In this document: positions 50,300 to 60,639 of the stretch, piece after piece
Numbering within the stretch: the stretch's first letter is position 1
Layout: the number at the start of each line of letters is the position of its first letter
Origin: Pseudomonadota bacterium
GTDB taxonomy: Bacteria > Bdellovibrionota_C > UBA2361 > SZUA-149 > DAOLCO01
Assembly (NCBI GenBank): GCA_027487795.1
Contig: JAIYCX010000015.1
Span: 1 to 64,000, forward strand
Length of the DNA: 64,000 nt
Direction of reading: 5' to 3'
Notes under the pieces: model-generated
The model's database searches: none
What the model was told of the DNA's origin: nothing
The model's input: the letters and a program-made list of their open reading frames with translations, nothing else
Made by a program: the position numbers and the translations under genes

Positions 50300-52225
50300 T
50301 TAATTTTCTGAGTTATCTTCCTCTGGCATTCTCGCGTCATAAACTCTGTGAAGTTTTGAAGTAATACTAGGTACTATTGAAGCAGGCTCACCCCAAGTAA
50401 TTAGTGTCAAATGTTCTTCTGCTCTTGTAGCGGCTAAATATAAAAGTCTTCTTGAGAGTTTTGATCTTGGGAAAATCTTCTCTGTGGCGCCCCAAATGCA
50501 GACATGAGGAAATTCTAGTCCTTTTACTTGGTCGATGGAAGCGACGAGAACTAGAGATTGAATATTCCTTGGTGCATCTGAAATACTTGTTATACCGTCA
50601 TTAAAATGAGGTTTTAAGGCTGATAGTAAGAATTTAGACTGCTCTAGGTTTTTTGTTAAAATTAAAATCGGATCATTTTCAAATTTATCAGAAACCCTAT
50701 CTATCCAAAGTTGAAGTTCGCTTATTGAGTGCTCGCTTGAGTCACAAATTAATAACAGCGGAGGTTTGCCGGCTCTTCCGTCAGCTGTCCGCTGCTCCCC
50801 TAAAAGGTGATCAGCATAATCCATAATCTGCTTAGTAGAACGGTGAGAGACTTTGAGTGAGAGTAGATTTGTGGGATTAATTTTCTCATTATCAGGAAGA
50901 ATTAAATTAAGAGCTTTTAGCCCTTCATGGCTAACTTGTACTCCGGTGGTAACTTCAGTTTTAGAAAAATTTAAAGTTCTCTGCTGCGGATCTCCACTTA
51001 TTGTAAGATTTTTAGGTTTATCTATTAAGGTCCCAATTAATACAAGCTCAGATAAGTTAAAATCTTGAAATTCATCAATATAGATATGACTATAGTTTAT
51101 TCTATCTTTTTTTTCTCTTTGTAGTTGAGCAAGTATTAGTTGATGAATTAGATTAGTAGGCTTAATGTTGCTTGTAGGATTTTTGGCCTCTTCTACTAAA
51201 TTACTCAAATAGGAATAAGAATGTAGCTGTCCGTTTTCTTGATCATTATTAACTGATTGAGCTTGGCTATCTTGAATTCCAAGTTTGTTCTTTAAGTCTA
51301 AAGTAATTTGTTGAATAGTTTTTACAGTAATATTTTGATTTTCAAGTTCTGAGAAAGAATTACTAACGTATCTAGATAAAATTACGGATGGAGTTATAAC
51401 CAGCGGTGTGGGAGAGTCGTCATTCGACACTTGCCAAGCTAGCCTGTGTAATGCCACTGCTGTTTTCCCAGATCCTGCTATTCCAACTAGTGCTACTGGA
51501 GACTGTGAATCTGATGTTATAAGGTCAAATTGATCTTTAGATATTAGTGATAAAATAGACGGAAGCTCAAAACTTCTATTTTTTCTGCCGCTATTCCCTT
51601 TAATCCAGTTACCTTTATCTTTCGAGAAATTTCCGACTTTGCAGTTTAGTTCAGTTAATTCTCCATCCTCGATTTTTACAGAATTCCTAACAACTAGAGT
51701 TCCTGTTCTTTCAGTCTCTCTGATCCATTCAAGGTATTCTTCACCCTCGTTATATTCGTAATATAATCTAGCTAAAGGGGCATTCTTCCAGTCGATGATG
51801 TTTGCATCAGCTACAGCCCTTTTCCCGATTTTATATTCTATTTTTCTGTCTTTACCATTTGAATTATCTAGTAGAACAATTCTCGCAAAATATGGTTTAT
51901 CTGTTAATTTATCTATCTGCCTAATACTAGACATACTTTTACTTGCGATAGCATGAGATACGGCTTCGTCATTAGCTAGTAGTTGCTTATCAGATTCTCT
52001 TTGAGAGTTTACTACTTCTGAAGTAATTCTGCGGGCTTCATCCGCGTATCTATTGTGTCTATCAGAATCTTCTGCTCGTAATTTAACTAGATCAGCTTTG
52101 GTTTTTTGAAGTGCAGCTTCTTCATCGAGAATTCTCGCAGCTTCTTCCTCTGTAAAATCACTAGCTATTTTTATTTCTTCTTGGTTCACAACTATAGGTT
52201 TTATTAATGATAAATGAATAAACAA
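50300..52225 (-). CDS. HelD-like UvrD/Rep-family ATPase
   Basis: 641 residues. N-terminal charged coiled coil (about 20-90), then PYFARIVLLD and NIIDWKNAPLARLYYEYNEGEEY, a pattern typical of HelD before the motor. Walker A VGIAGSGKTAVALHRLAW is near residue 247, Walker B HIYIDEFQDF near 385, late motifs LVLVASIDQVKGLEFPHVCIW and YLAATRAEEHLTLITW. HelD frees RNA polymerase from DNA; a general repair helicase is the alternative. Length matches HelD (about 680-770) on the short side. Confidence 0.8.
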   Translation of the reverse strand: MFIHLSLIKPIVVNQEEIKIASDFTEEEAARILDEEAALQKTKADLVKLRAEDSDRHNRYADEARRITSEVVNSQRESDKQLLANDEAVSHAIASKSMSSIRQIDKLTDKPYFARIVLLDNSNGKDRKIEYKIGKRAVADANIIDWKNAPLARLYYEYNEGEEYLEWIRETERTGTLVVRNSVKIEDGELTELNCKVGNFSKDKGNWIKGNSGRKNRSFELPSILSLISKDQFDLITSDSQSPVALVGIAGSGKTAVALHRLAWQVSNDDSPTPLVITPSVILSRYVSNSFSELENQNITVKTIQQITLDLKNKLGIQDSQAQSVNNDQENGQLHSYSYLSNLVEEAKNPTSNIKPTNLIHQLILAQLQREKKDRINYSHIYIDEFQDFNLSELVLIGTLIDKPKNLTISGDPQQRTLNFSKTEVTTGVQVSHEGLKALNLILPDNEKINPTNLLSLKVSHRSTKQIMDYADHLLGEQRTADGRAGKPPLLLICDSSEHSISELQLWIDRVSDKFENDPILILTKNLEQSKFLLSALKPHFNDGITSISDAPRNIQSLVLVASIDQVKGLEFPHVCIWGATEKIFPRSKLSRRLLYLAATRAEEHLTLITWGEPASIVPSITSKLHRVYDARMPEEDNSEN

Positions 52226-52438
52226 TTAATTATATTTTTGCTCGGATCAGTGATTATCATAGGAAATAAATAGGGGCTATTAAATCCAAGAAATTAGTAG
52301 TTTAGGTTAATTTATTGGCTATCATGCTGTAATTATAAGCTAATAATAACCGCTAATCTTAAGGGAAACGATAACCCCTGAAAAGTACTCTAAATATAGT
52401 GTAAATTCTTAAATTTAAACAATTTTGAGCAGGCAAAT

Positions 52439-55393
52439 TTGAGCGGGCAAAAGACTAACATCACTATTTCATTTAAAAGTGGGGAAGCGGTCACTGTGCA
52501 GCCTGCTAAAGAAGACTCTAAGTATCAAAGAGCTTTCAGCTGCGAGGAAATTTCTGCTAGTTTTCAAAAGCAAGGAACATCGATCACACTTAAAGGGGTA
52601 GTAGACGGTAGGGTACATTACCAAGGTACCTTAAAGCCTGATACAAGAAGTAAAGTTAATCTACTCGGGTACCTGAGAGATAAGCTTGATATAAAAAAAG
52701 ATCAAAAGCAATACCAAGCAATAATCAATCTAATTGACTCTGAGCTTCAAACAATAAGAGAAATTAATGAAGAGTCTGCGGAATCTATCTCCGAGATTGT
52801 AGAAGTTTTTGTTTCCGATTTTGAATGGAACAGAAAAAAGAAACAAAAAAATAAAATTATTGAGGTAACTAATGCCCAACAGTCTTTAGATACCTTTGCT
52901 GCAAAAACAAATAATATACTGACTAATAATGCACTCAGAGCTAGTCCTAGAGTGTTATTATTTGGGTCATTACAAAACAGTGCTAAAAATAAGCCAAATT
53001 ATCAAGATATTTCAGGCTTCATCTCTGTTGAAATAGAAGAAGCTGATAAGGTCATCACTAAAGATAACCTAAAGAACATCCCTTTAAGTGAGAGAATTTA
53101 TTTTGCAGAAAGGTTATATACAGCCCAACCTGAATACTTAACTGCTCATATAGTTCAGAAGTTAGGAGAGGTATCCGACTTATTATTTTTCTTTCACGTT
53201 TATAATAAAAATACTGAAGCCGATTATCAAGCAGAAGTAACAGTTCACGATGATAAAATAACAGTGTCTCTTCCGCAAAGTTATAATCTGCTTACAGGAG
53301 AGTATTCATATTCACTCTATGCAGAGTCAGTACTAAGCGGTGAAAAATTATGGGCGACAAGTTATGGAGATTCTTTTAGCTTAATAGCTACTCACATTGA
53401 ACAGCCTTTAGTTCGTCAGAATTCATTAAGGCAAGTAAAGGAAAATTCAAATTCTGCAATTCCTTTGAATACATTTGAAGATTTTTCTAAATGGTGTTTA
53501 AAATCTATGATGCAGGGGAATCAATTAACTCCTGAGCAAATAACTAATCTCGATGAAGTAGGTAAAAGTAAAGTCTGTAACTACTACGAAGAAGCATTAA
53601 AAAGACTAAAAAGAAGATCAAGTAAGAGAGCATCGGCTTTAATCCGAAGTATTAGAAACTTAGGAATAAAGAATATCGCAATGGTCACCCCCGAGGGGCC
53701 TCATGCTGTCGCTGGTGGTTTGTCCCAAGTAGTTTCTGGTTTATCTTATTCCTTAATCAGAGACGGAGTCTCTGTAACTATAATCTCACCATTATACGAT
53801 CAAGAACTTGGTTCAAATCATCAAAGTGCTGATTCTTTAATTAAAAACGGCATAAAGCTTTTTGGAGTTAACTCTGAAATAAAAAGAATAGGCGAGATAA
53901 AATTATCACTAGGAAAGCTTAATATTTTAACAGAAGTATTAGAAGCCAGATATCAACAAGGATCAGCTAATCTAAGAATTTTATTTCTCAAAAATAAAAA
54001 AATAGCTGATAGACTTTACGGTGGAGTCTCTGCAAAAGATCAACTCAGAAGAAGTATGTTTTTAGCGAGAGGGGCATTAGAGCTTTTGCTTGATGAGGAC
54101 TATAAAATAAACAGTAGTTTTGTTCTAACTAACGACTGGATGTCTGCCCCATTAGAGCCGCTTTTATTGTTAGATGAAAAGTATAAAAATTCAAAACTGG
54201 CCTCAACTTTAACCCCAATTCATGTTTTACATAATGCAGGTGCGCCATACCAAGGTAGATTTAATAGATACGAGGACGGGGAAGATATTTGGCCGATATT
54301 AGGATTATCTAATGAGCACTTAGGTGGGTTTTTAGAAGAACAAAATATAGAAACTATAAACTTAACTAAGGCCACATTATTTCATGCTAAAAATGCTATT
54401 CTAACTGTTAGTAAGCCATATGCGGAGCAGTTAGTTTCCGGTTCTATTGCAGCAGCTTCACTTGATATTGATACTGGGATTTCTCAGATACTTGCTACAA
54501 AAAAAGATAAGTTCTACGGTATCAGTAATGGTATCAACCAAGAAGTCGTAAGGTCAGCAGCTTTTGCAGAAGTTTCTGAAAGCAAAACTATAAATTTTAC
54601 TTCTGAAAATATAGCACTAATCAGTAGCTATAAAGCAAAACTGAAAGCGGATATTCAAAAAGAATTTAATTTAGAAGTAGATCCAAGCAGAATTTTATGC
54701 GTAATGGTCGGTCGTTTGACTGAGCAAAAGGGGATATCATTATTTACACCTGATAGAACTACTCCTGATATAAATAAGCCTGAATTCGGAAGTTCTGTTT
54801 CTACTATTTCTAAAATTTTAGAGACCTATCCTAAAACCCAGTTTATTTTTGCTGGCCCTCCTTCATACGGCGAGACCTGCTTTAGAGAATTTGAAGAGCA
54901 TATTAATTATTTAATGAGCAAATTCCCTAAGTCAATAGCTACTAGATTTAAGTTTATTCCTCATGATTTAGCAATTAAGTTAACAGCTTCTGCTGATATT
55001 TTTCTAATGCCTAGTAAATACGAGCCCGGTGGTATAACTCAGCTTGAAGCTTTGGCATGCGGCACTACAGTAGTCGCACACCGAGTAGGTGGATTATCAG
55101 CTACTTTAAAACAATTTAAAAAATCTTCTGGATCAAGTTTCTTATTTGAAGAGTTTACGAAGGAAAGTTTTCTTAACTCTACTGAATTAGCTATAAAAAC
55201 TTTACTCTCACAAGATGATAGACAGGAGATCATAAAAAGAGCTGTTTCTGAACGACATGATTGGTCAAGTAGAGTACCTTATTACCTGACATTATTTCAA
55301 AAAGTCGTAGGTAGTCTTGATAGCCTAAAAGATTTTTCTCCATTGTTAATAGAAAATAGGGCGCAGTTACTAAGTAAGGTTTCTATTAGTTAG
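52439..55393 (+). CDS. glgA: glycogen/starch synthase (GT5) with long N-terminal extension
   Basis: 984 residues, about twice the usual length. The GT5 catalytic half starts near residue 412 (NIAMVTPEGPHAVAGGLSQVV, cf. KTGGL in GlgA) and ends with CVMVGRLTEQKGISLF, PSKYEPGGITQLEALACGTTVVAHRVGGL. Residues 1-400 have no recognised domain but contain strand-rich segments that could bind glycan. The start codon is probably TTG at 52439, after GAGCAGG. Makes alpha-1,4-glucan from a nucleotide sugar; no other glycogen gene is adjacent. Confidence 0.82.
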   Translation: MSGQKTNITISFKSGEAVTVQPAKEDSKYQRAFSCEEISASFQKQGTSITLKGVVDGRVHYQGTLKPDTRSKVNLLGYLRDKLDIKKDQKQYQAIINLIDSELQTIREINEESAESISEIVEVFVSDFEWNRKKKQKNKIIEVTNAQQSLDTFAAKTNNILTNNALRASPRVLLFGSLQNSAKNKPNYQDISGFISVEIEEADKVITKDNLKNIPLSERIYFAERLYTAQPEYLTAHIVQKLGEVSDLLFFFHVYNKNTEADYQAEVTVHDDKITVSLPQSYNLLTGEYSYSLYAESVLSGEKLWATSYGDSFSLIATHIEQPLVRQNSLRQVKENSNSAIPLNTFEDFSKWCLKSMMQGNQLTPEQITNLDEVGKSKVCNYYEEALKRLKRRSSKRASALIRSIRNLGIKNIAMVTPEGPHAVAGGLSQVVSGLSYSLIRDGVSVTIISPLYDQELGSNHQSADSLIKNGIKLFGVNSEIKRIGEIKLSLGKLNILTEVLEARYQQGSANLRILFLKNKKIADRLYGGVSAKDQLRRSMFLARGALELLLDEDYKINSSFVLTNDWMSAPLEPLLLLDEKYKNSKLASTLTPIHVLHNAGAPYQGRFNRYEDGEDIWPILGLSNEHLGGFLEEQNIETINLTKATLFHAKNAILTVSKPYAEQLVSGSIAAASLDIDTGISQILATKKDKFYGISNGINQEVVRSAAFAEVSESKTINFTSENIALISSYKAKLKADIQKEFNLEVDPSRILCVMVGRLTEQKGISLFTPDRTTPDINKPEFGSSVSTISKILETYPKTQFIFAGPPSYGETCFREFEEHINYLMSKFPKSIATRFKFIPHDLAIKLTASADIFLMPSKYEPGGITQLEALACGTTVVAHRVGGLSATLKQFKKSSGSSFLFEEFTKESFLNSTELAIKTLLSQDDRQEIIKRAVSERHDWSSRVPYYLTLFQKVVGSLDSLKDFSPLLIENRAQLLSKVSIS

Positions 55394-55396
55394 CAC

Positions 55397-55520
55397 TAAG
55401 CGTTCACAATTTTCCGTACTCTGCGTTTTCTAAGTGGATAAAAATGCTCATGTACCACATGTACACTCCGCTTTTTACACACTTAGAAAGCCTTAATTAC
55501 GGAACAATTCTGAACGCTTA
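55397..55520. repeat. palindromic intergenic element, copy 3 (124 bp)
   Basis: Same family as 47827: TAAGCGTTCA ... TGAACGCTTA, tip CATGTACCACATGTACA. Found directly after the glgA stop; may serve as its transcription end. Confidence 0.8.
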
Positions 55521-55628
55521 AAGATTATATTAAGTACTATAGTAAATATAAGGTCTAGCCTTAACCCCTTATTTTCATTAACAAAAAAACCCCTTTTGTT
55601 TTAACTAAAACATGCCGTTCTAAATATT

Positions 55629-56420
55629 ATGTATTTTACTTCAGCAGTCTCTGAAAATGTCGAGTTAAAATTAGCGGATTATAAATCTGCTTCTCTAGCT
55701 ATGCGTCCGTATTTGGATGCCTATGCTATGTCAGAGGTGGTTATTTCTTCACAAAAATCAGTCTTTCAAAAAGTAGAACGCATTCCTGGAAAGCTATATT
55801 TTATAAAAGAAGGTTCTCTTAATTGCATAAGAGATTCAAAACTTTTATTTGTTCTCGAAGAAGGTGATGTCATTGGACTTGAAGGTTCATGTTCGGATAC
55901 GGCAACAGATTTTCATGCTGAGTTTGCAGTAGTTATAGCAGAACTAAATTTAGCTGAGCTACTTTCAGCCCCAGAAATTTCAAAGCTATGGGGACATTAC
56001 CATTCTAGTTTTGTTTGCACTGTATTTGCTGGATTATCTGAGGGTCATAAAGCTGACTCTTTATTTTCTCCAGAAATAAGAAATTTTTATCCGGGAGACA
56101 TTATAGTAGAGCAGGGTGAATATAGTTTAGAAATTTTTTCTTTAATAGACGGAATTGCAGAATCTGTAATAGACGGAAAAGTAGTAGGGGAGATAGGACA
56201 AGAAACTTTATTTGGTGCAGTCTCAGTTTTAACTAACAGGGAAAGATTTGCTACAGTTAGAGCAAAAACAGAATGTATGGCCGTTGTGTTATCAAAAGAA
56301 CAATTTTTAGCACTAATAAGCTCTAAGCCTGATACCTTACTAAAACTTACAGAAGACTTATCAAAAACTATAGTCGCATTAAACGACCAAGTAAGTGCTG
56401 ATCAAAGAAGTCCTGGATAA
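55629..56420 (+). CDS. cyclic-nucleotide-binding-domain protein
   Basis: 263 residues. A clear cNMP-binding beta-roll in the second half (FYPGDIIVEQGEYSLEIFSLIDGIAE ... IGQETLFGAVSVLTNRERFATVRAKTECMAVVL) and a more degenerate one in the first (PGKLYFIKEGSLNCIRDSKLLFVLEEGDVIGLE). No DNA-binding helix-turn-helix, so not a CRP regulator. The Arg of the phosphate cassette is not in its usual place, so ligand binding is uncertain. No Shine-Dalgarno sequence. Confidence 0.75.
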   Translation: MYFTSAVSENVELKLADYKSASLAMRPYLDAYAMSEVVISSQKSVFQKVERIPGKLYFIKEGSLNCIRDSKLLFVLEEGDVIGLEGSCSDTATDFHAEFAVVIAELNLAELLSAPEISKLWGHYHSSFVCTVFAGLSEGHKADSLFSPEIRNFYPGDIIVEQGEYSLEIFSLIDGIAESVIDGKVVGEIGQETLFGAVSVLTNRERFATVRAKTECMAVVLSKEQFLALISSKPDTLLKLTEDLSKTIVALNDQVSADQRSPG

Positions 56421-56489
56421 TTTTACTTTCTAAGTCCCTTCTCCTATACTCCTGCGCTTCCTGTTTTTATTAATTAATATTTTAAAATA

Positions 56490-57296
56490 ATGAAACAATA
56501 CCAAGAACTAATCAGAGATATTTTAGAAAACGGTGCTACTCCAGAGGGTGGGATTAGACCTGATAGAACAGGAGTAGGGACTTTGTCGGTTTTTGGCAGA
56601 CAGTTAAGATTTAATTTAGATGAGGGCTTTCCACTAGTAACGACAAAAAAAGTTCATCTAAGATCAATTATCCATGAGTTACTTTGGTTTCTAAACGGGG
56701 AAACTTCTACAAAGTATTTACATGAACACAAAGTTTCTATTTGGGATGAGTGGGCAAATGAAGAAGGCGAGCTTGGACCTATTTATGGCAAGCAGTGGCG
56801 CAGATGGGAAGGGCCAGATGGTACAGTTGATCAAATATCTAGAGTAGTTGAGACTTTAAAAAATAACCCATACAGCAGAAGAAATTTAGTAATAGCATTT
56901 AATCCGGCGAATCTTCCAGATTTTGCCCCACCAGCTTGTCATACTCTTTTTCAGTTGTATGTTTCAGGAGATAAACTTAGTTTACAGTTATATCAAAGGT
57001 CTGCTGATTTAATGTTAGGAGTGCCGTTTAATATAGCTAGTTACGCATTACTTCTGATGATGTTCGCCCAAGTTGCTGGCTTTAAGGCGCATGAATTTGT
57101 TCATACTTTCGGAGATGTTCATATCTATTCTAATCATGTTGAAGGTGCAAAGTTACAACTTTCACGTGAGCCAAGAGCGCTACCTAAAATGATTATAAAC
57201 CCTGATGTAAAAGATATCTTTAGTTTTAAGTTTGAAGACTTTGAGCTTCAAGATTACAATCCTTACGATCATATAAAATTTGAGATAGCTGTTTAA
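56490..57296 (+). CDS. thyA: thymidylate synthase
   Basis: 268 residues. Methylates dUMP with 5,10-methylene-THF. All signatures present: [14 protein letters not shown], catalytic cysteine in [30 protein letters not shown], and HIYSNH. Its TAA overlaps the ATG of the DHFR gene (TAATG), coupling the two as in many bacteria: DHFR regenerates the folate that ThyA oxidises. Confidence 0.97.
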   Translation: MKQYQELIRDILENGATPEGGIRPDRTGVGTLSVFGRQLRFNLDEGFPLVTTKKVHLRSIIHELLWFLNGETSTKYLHEHKVSIWDEWANEEGELGPIYGKQWRRWEGPDGTVDQISRVVETLKNNPYSRRNLVIAFNPANLPDFAPPACHTLFQLYVSGDKLSLQLYQRSADLMLGVPFNIASYALLLMMFAQVAGFKAHEFVHTFGDVHIYSNHVEGAKLQLSREPRALPKMIINPDVKDIFSFKFEDFELQDYNPYDHIKFEIAV

Positions 57297-57859
57297 TGTT
57301 TCAGACTACTTCAAATAGCATTATAAAAGTTTGCTCTATCGTAGCCATGGGTTCTAATAGAGTTATTGGAAATGCTGGAACGCTTCCTTGGTATTTACCT
57401 GAAGACTTAAAAAGATTTTCTAAGCTTACTACAGGGCATACAGTCGTAATGGGGAGGAAAACTTTTGATTCGCTCCCAGAAAAATATCGCCCACTTCCAA
57501 ATCGTCTAAATTTAGTTTTATCAAGAAATACTGATTTAAAAACAGAAGGCGCGTTAATTTATTCTTCTGTAGAGAATTTAAGTGCTGCAATAAAAACTGG
57601 AGAACTCACACTCCCTAGTGATTTACTCTGGGTTATCGGAGGAGGAGAAATTTATAAAATATTCATGCCCTATACCGATGAGGTACATTTAACTGAAGTA
57701 ATAGGAAAGTATTCAGGAGATACATTTCTACCTGAGTTTGAATCCGAATTTAGTGAAAAGTCCTCCGAAGTTTTTACTAAGGGAGAGCTTGAAAGAGGGG
57801 TAGAATCTTGTATTTTTAAAATATATGCCAAGAAGCCTATTGGTAACCTTTCTAAGTAG
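57296..57859 (+). CDS. folA: dihydrofolate reductase
   Basis: 187 residues. NADPH-dependent reduction of dihydrofolate. Motifs: SNRVIGNAGTLPWYLPEDLKRF, VVMGRKTFDSLP, and the NADPH-binding LWVIGGGEIYKIFM near 113. Slightly longer than average at the N-terminus. Co-translated with thyA. Confidence 0.95.
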   Translation: MFQTTSNSIIKVCSIVAMGSNRVIGNAGTLPWYLPEDLKRFSKLTTGHTVVMGRKTFDSLPEKYRPLPNRLNLVLSRNTDLKTEGALIYSSVENLSAAIKTGELTLPSDLLWVIGGGEIYKIFMPYTDEVHLTEVIGKYSGDTFLPEFESEFSEKSSEVFTKGELERGVESCIFKIYAKKPIGNLSK

Positions 57860-57954
57860 CTGAAATTACACGTAAATAAATATTTTCCAAGACACTAGCA
57901 GTTTTTCTTTTTCTTCTTTAAGTTAGCTAAAGTAAAAATCTAGTTCAATTACAT

Positions 57955-58974
57955 ATGTATTCAGAATACGCTTCAGATTTAGAACAATTCAGGGTTAATT
58001 TATCCTTCTTCGCTGGCCCGATGGATTTACTTTTGCACCTTGTTACTCAAAAAGAAGTTCCAATCGAACAAGTACAAATGTCTGAAGTTGTAGACCAGTA
58101 CTTAGACATTGTTAATACTTTATCCAAAGATTTATCAAAAGAAATAGACTTAGAAAAAGCTTCTGAGTTTTTGGTTATCGCTGCAACTTTAATGGTAATA
58201 AAGAGCAAAGCTTTGATACCAAAAGATGAAAATACAGATGATGAATCTGTTGAAGATGAATACAGTAGATTCTTCGAAGATTTAAGATCAAGACTTATTG
58301 CATATCAAACCACCAAGTTACGAGCTGAAGCATTAATCGCTTCTCCGCAATTAGGTATCGATACATTTCAACGTATTGATAGATCTGCAGTTCAAGTGCC
58401 ACCAGAAGAACTAGGTGAGGGTGAAGATATTAGCCGCTTAGGTCAGTTGTTTTTGTCTTTAGTAAAAAGAGTAGGCGGCTTTGCACGAAAGATGATGATT
58501 TCTATTGAGCCAATATCAATAGTCAGTCACATGATGAGAATTGTAGATGCCTTAAAAATAAGAAACCCTGAAGCATCTGTTTCAACATCTTCAAAATTTA
58601 AATACTATGTAACCGATGCATTAAACTTAGAAGATACCTCAAAACAAGTCACAGGCTTTGCAGTAAAAAATGCAGTTTTAGGTTCTTTTATCGCTATCTT
58701 AGAACTTGCAAAGCGTGGTTTAATTTCTATTAGTTATGATGCCTACTCTGATACTGTATTATCTTCACTAGCAATTGCACCAAAGATAGTAGATGCAACC
58801 TCTGCTTCTGAATTAGAATTAGTTTCTGAGTTTGATGAACCAGCCGCAGAAAATAAAGAAGAAAATAAAGTAGTTTCAATTGAAGACTATAGAAATACAG
58901 ACACTAGCAGTACAGAGATAAATACCCCTATAGATACAAATACTGATCAGGAGAAGAAAATTGGAAACGTTTGA
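57955..58974 (+). CDS. scpA: segregation and condensation protein A
   Basis: 339 residues. Kleisin partner of SMC. N-terminal LSFFAGPMDLLLHLVTQKEVPIEQVQMSEVVDQYLDIV and ASEFLVIAATLMVIKSKALIP are typical; a C-terminal winged helix (LGSFIAILELAKRGLISISYD) closes the domain. An acidic low-complexity tail of about 60 residues follows. The ScpB start overlaps its end by 14 bp, so the subunits are coupled. Confidence 0.92.
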   Translation: MYSEYASDLEQFRVNLSFFAGPMDLLLHLVTQKEVPIEQVQMSEVVDQYLDIVNTLSKDLSKEIDLEKASEFLVIAATLMVIKSKALIPKDENTDDESVEDEYSRFFEDLRSRLIAYQTTKLRAEALIASPQLGIDTFQRIDRSAVQVPPEELGEGEDISRLGQLFLSLVKRVGGFARKMMISIEPISIVSHMMRIVDALKIRNPEASVSTSSKFKYYVTDALNLEDTSKQVTGFAVKNAVLGSFIAILELAKRGLISISYDAYSDTVLSSLAIAPKIVDATSASELELVSEFDEPAAENKEENKVVSIEDYRNTDTSSTEINTPIDTNTDQEKKIGNV

Positions 58975-59698
58975 GAATAATAATTCTATTGAAACTACAC
59001 TAGCTAAAGAAGTTTCAGCTATACTTTTTGTTAGCACAAAGCCTGTACCTTTAGAAAAACTAACTGAGCTTTTTAAAAATAACTCAGAAGATGAAATTAG
59101 TTCTGCTCTAAGTGAAGTAAAAACTAAGATCGATGAAATGGATTTAGGTTTTGAGTTATTAACTATTGGAGATTCTTATCAGCTTAGATCTCGACCTGAG
59201 TTAGCTTCTACTATACAAAAGTTAATCACTCCGAAGATGAAGCGCCTTAGTAAGGCAGCAGCAGAAACTTTAGCTGTTGTTGCTTACAAACAACCAGTTT
59301 CTAAGGCTGAAATCGAAGCTATCAGAGGAGTCGATGCGTTGCCGACTATTAAAACATTATTAGATGCTAAGCTAATCAGAGTAATAGGAAGAGAAGATAC
59401 TCCTGGTTCTCCTGCTTTATATGGTACTACACCGTACTTTTTAGAAAAATTTGGTCTAACTGATTTATCTCATTTACCAACAGTAAGAGAAATTACTGAA
59501 CTAGATAGTGAAGTAGGCAGTGAAATCGCTAGTGAATTAGATAGCGAAACAAATAGTGAAGAAGAGGATAGCGAAGTATCTCAAAATTTAAGTAGTGAAC
59601 TTGAAGTTTCAGATACTGAAGAGTCAGAATTTGAGGACTCAAGCGATATCGAAATAACAGAAGAAAATAGAGATACAGAAGATGCCATCAATGTCTAA
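58961..59698 (+). CDS. scpB: segregation and condensation protein B
   Basis: 245 residues, TTG start after GGAGAAGAAAA. Two winged helices: SAILFVSTKPVPLEKL and AAAETLAVVAYKQPVSKAEIEAIRGV, followed by ALYGTTPYFLEKFGL. The C-terminal 70 residues are almost only Ser, Asp and Glu. Overlaps scpA upstream and rluB downstream (17 bp). Confidence 0.93.
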   Translation: METFENNNSIETTLAKEVSAILFVSTKPVPLEKLTELFKNNSEDEISSALSEVKTKIDEMDLGFELLTIGDSYQLRSRPELASTIQKLITPKMKRLSKAAAETLAVVAYKQPVSKAEIEAIRGVDALPTIKTLLDAKLIRVIGREDTPGSPALYGTTPYFLEKFGLTDLSHLPTVREITELDSEVGSEIASELDSETNSEEEDSEVSQNLSSELEVSDTEESEFEDSSDIEITEENRDTEDAINV

Positions 59699-60470
59699 AA
59701 AATCAGAAATAGAATCATCTAGAGTTCCAGTAAGACTACAGAAGCTTTTAGCTGAAGCCGGCATAGGCTCAAGAAGAGCCTGTGAGGTCTTAATAAAAGA
59801 TGGTCGAATAAAAGTTAATGGCTTACTTGTTACTGAGTTAGGTACTAAGGCTATCCCAGAGCTAGATCATGTAACTGTTGATGGTCAACCTATAAAATTA
59901 CCTCAAAAAGCTATTTATCTTTTTAATAAACCAAGAAAAGTAATCTCTAGTATGCATGATCCAGAAGGGAGAAAATGTATTGGAGACTTCCTTGGTGATT
60001 TAAGTCATAGAGTTTTCCCAGTAGGTCGTTTAGATTATGATGTATCAGGTTTAATGGTACTTACTAACGACGGAGAATTTGCTAATAGATTACTTCATCC
60101 TAGTTTTGGAAGTAAGAGAGTTTATGTAGCTAGAGTGCTTGGAAATCTAGATGAAAAGAAGATGGAAGCTCTACTAAAGGGAGTTTATCTTCCTGATGGA
60201 GTAGCAAAATTATCTGATGTTCAAATTTTAATACCACCTTCTAAAGCTTATAAGTCTGCGATTAAGTTAGTTGGGCAAGAAAAAACTGATGAGTCGATTA
60301 TCAGAGTAGAAGCTCAAGAAGGAAGAAATCATTTTATAAAAAGAATTCTTGAAGCAGTAGGGCATCCAGTAAGTAAGTTATCAAGAATACAATTCGGGCC
60401 TTTTAGACTTGAAAGTATAGAGCCTGGGAGTTTGAGGCAGATTTCGTTGAAAGAAGAGTTGTTGGGGTAA
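59682..60470 (+). CDS. rluB: RluB/RsuA-family pseudouridine synthase
   Basis: 262 residues. N-terminal S4 RNA-binding domain (RLQKLLAEAGIGSRRACEVLIKDGRI) and catalytic GRLDYDVSGLMVLTNDG (Asp). Isomerises a uridine in 23S (RluB) or 16S (RsuA) rRNA; the scpA-scpB neighbourhood favours RluB. The stop lies inside the left arm of the MITE-like element that follows. Confidence 0.92.
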   Translation: MPSMSKKSEIESSRVPVRLQKLLAEAGIGSRRACEVLIKDGRIKVNGLLVTELGTKAIPELDHVTVDGQPIKLPQKAIYLFNKPRKVISSMHDPEGRKCIGDFLGDLSHRVFPVGRLDYDVSGLMVLTNDGEFANRLLHPSFGSKRVYVARVLGNLDEKKMEALLKGVYLPDGVAKLSDVQILIPPSKAYKSAIKLVGQEKTDESIIRVEAQEGRNHFIKRILEAVGHPVSKLSRIQFGPFRLESIEPGSLRQISLKEELLG

Positions 60471-60624
60471 AAGTTCTAGACCCATAAATCTTCCTGGCCT
60501 CATTCTCGCACATTCCACCTGGAATGTAGCTGCGAGGTGCCCTAAATTTTTTCCAGCTATATTTAGCTGAGGAAAAAAATTTACTCGAAGTCCGGCCAGT
60601 AAGACTTATGGGTCTAGAACTTTT
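60469..60624. mobile_element. MITE-like element (156 bp) with 19-bp inverted ends
   Basis: AAAAGTTCTAGACCCATAA (60469-60487) and its exact complement (60606-60624). Inner matches with the element at 32730: GGACTTCGAG, AAATTTTTTTCCTCAGCTAAATA-like arms and CATTCCACCTGGAATG. The hairpin tip here is intact (CAGCTATATTTAGCTG). It follows rluB directly and, with TTTTTTT behind it, can end that transcript. Confidence 0.75.
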
Positions 60625-60639
60625 TTTGTTGTTCGTAAT

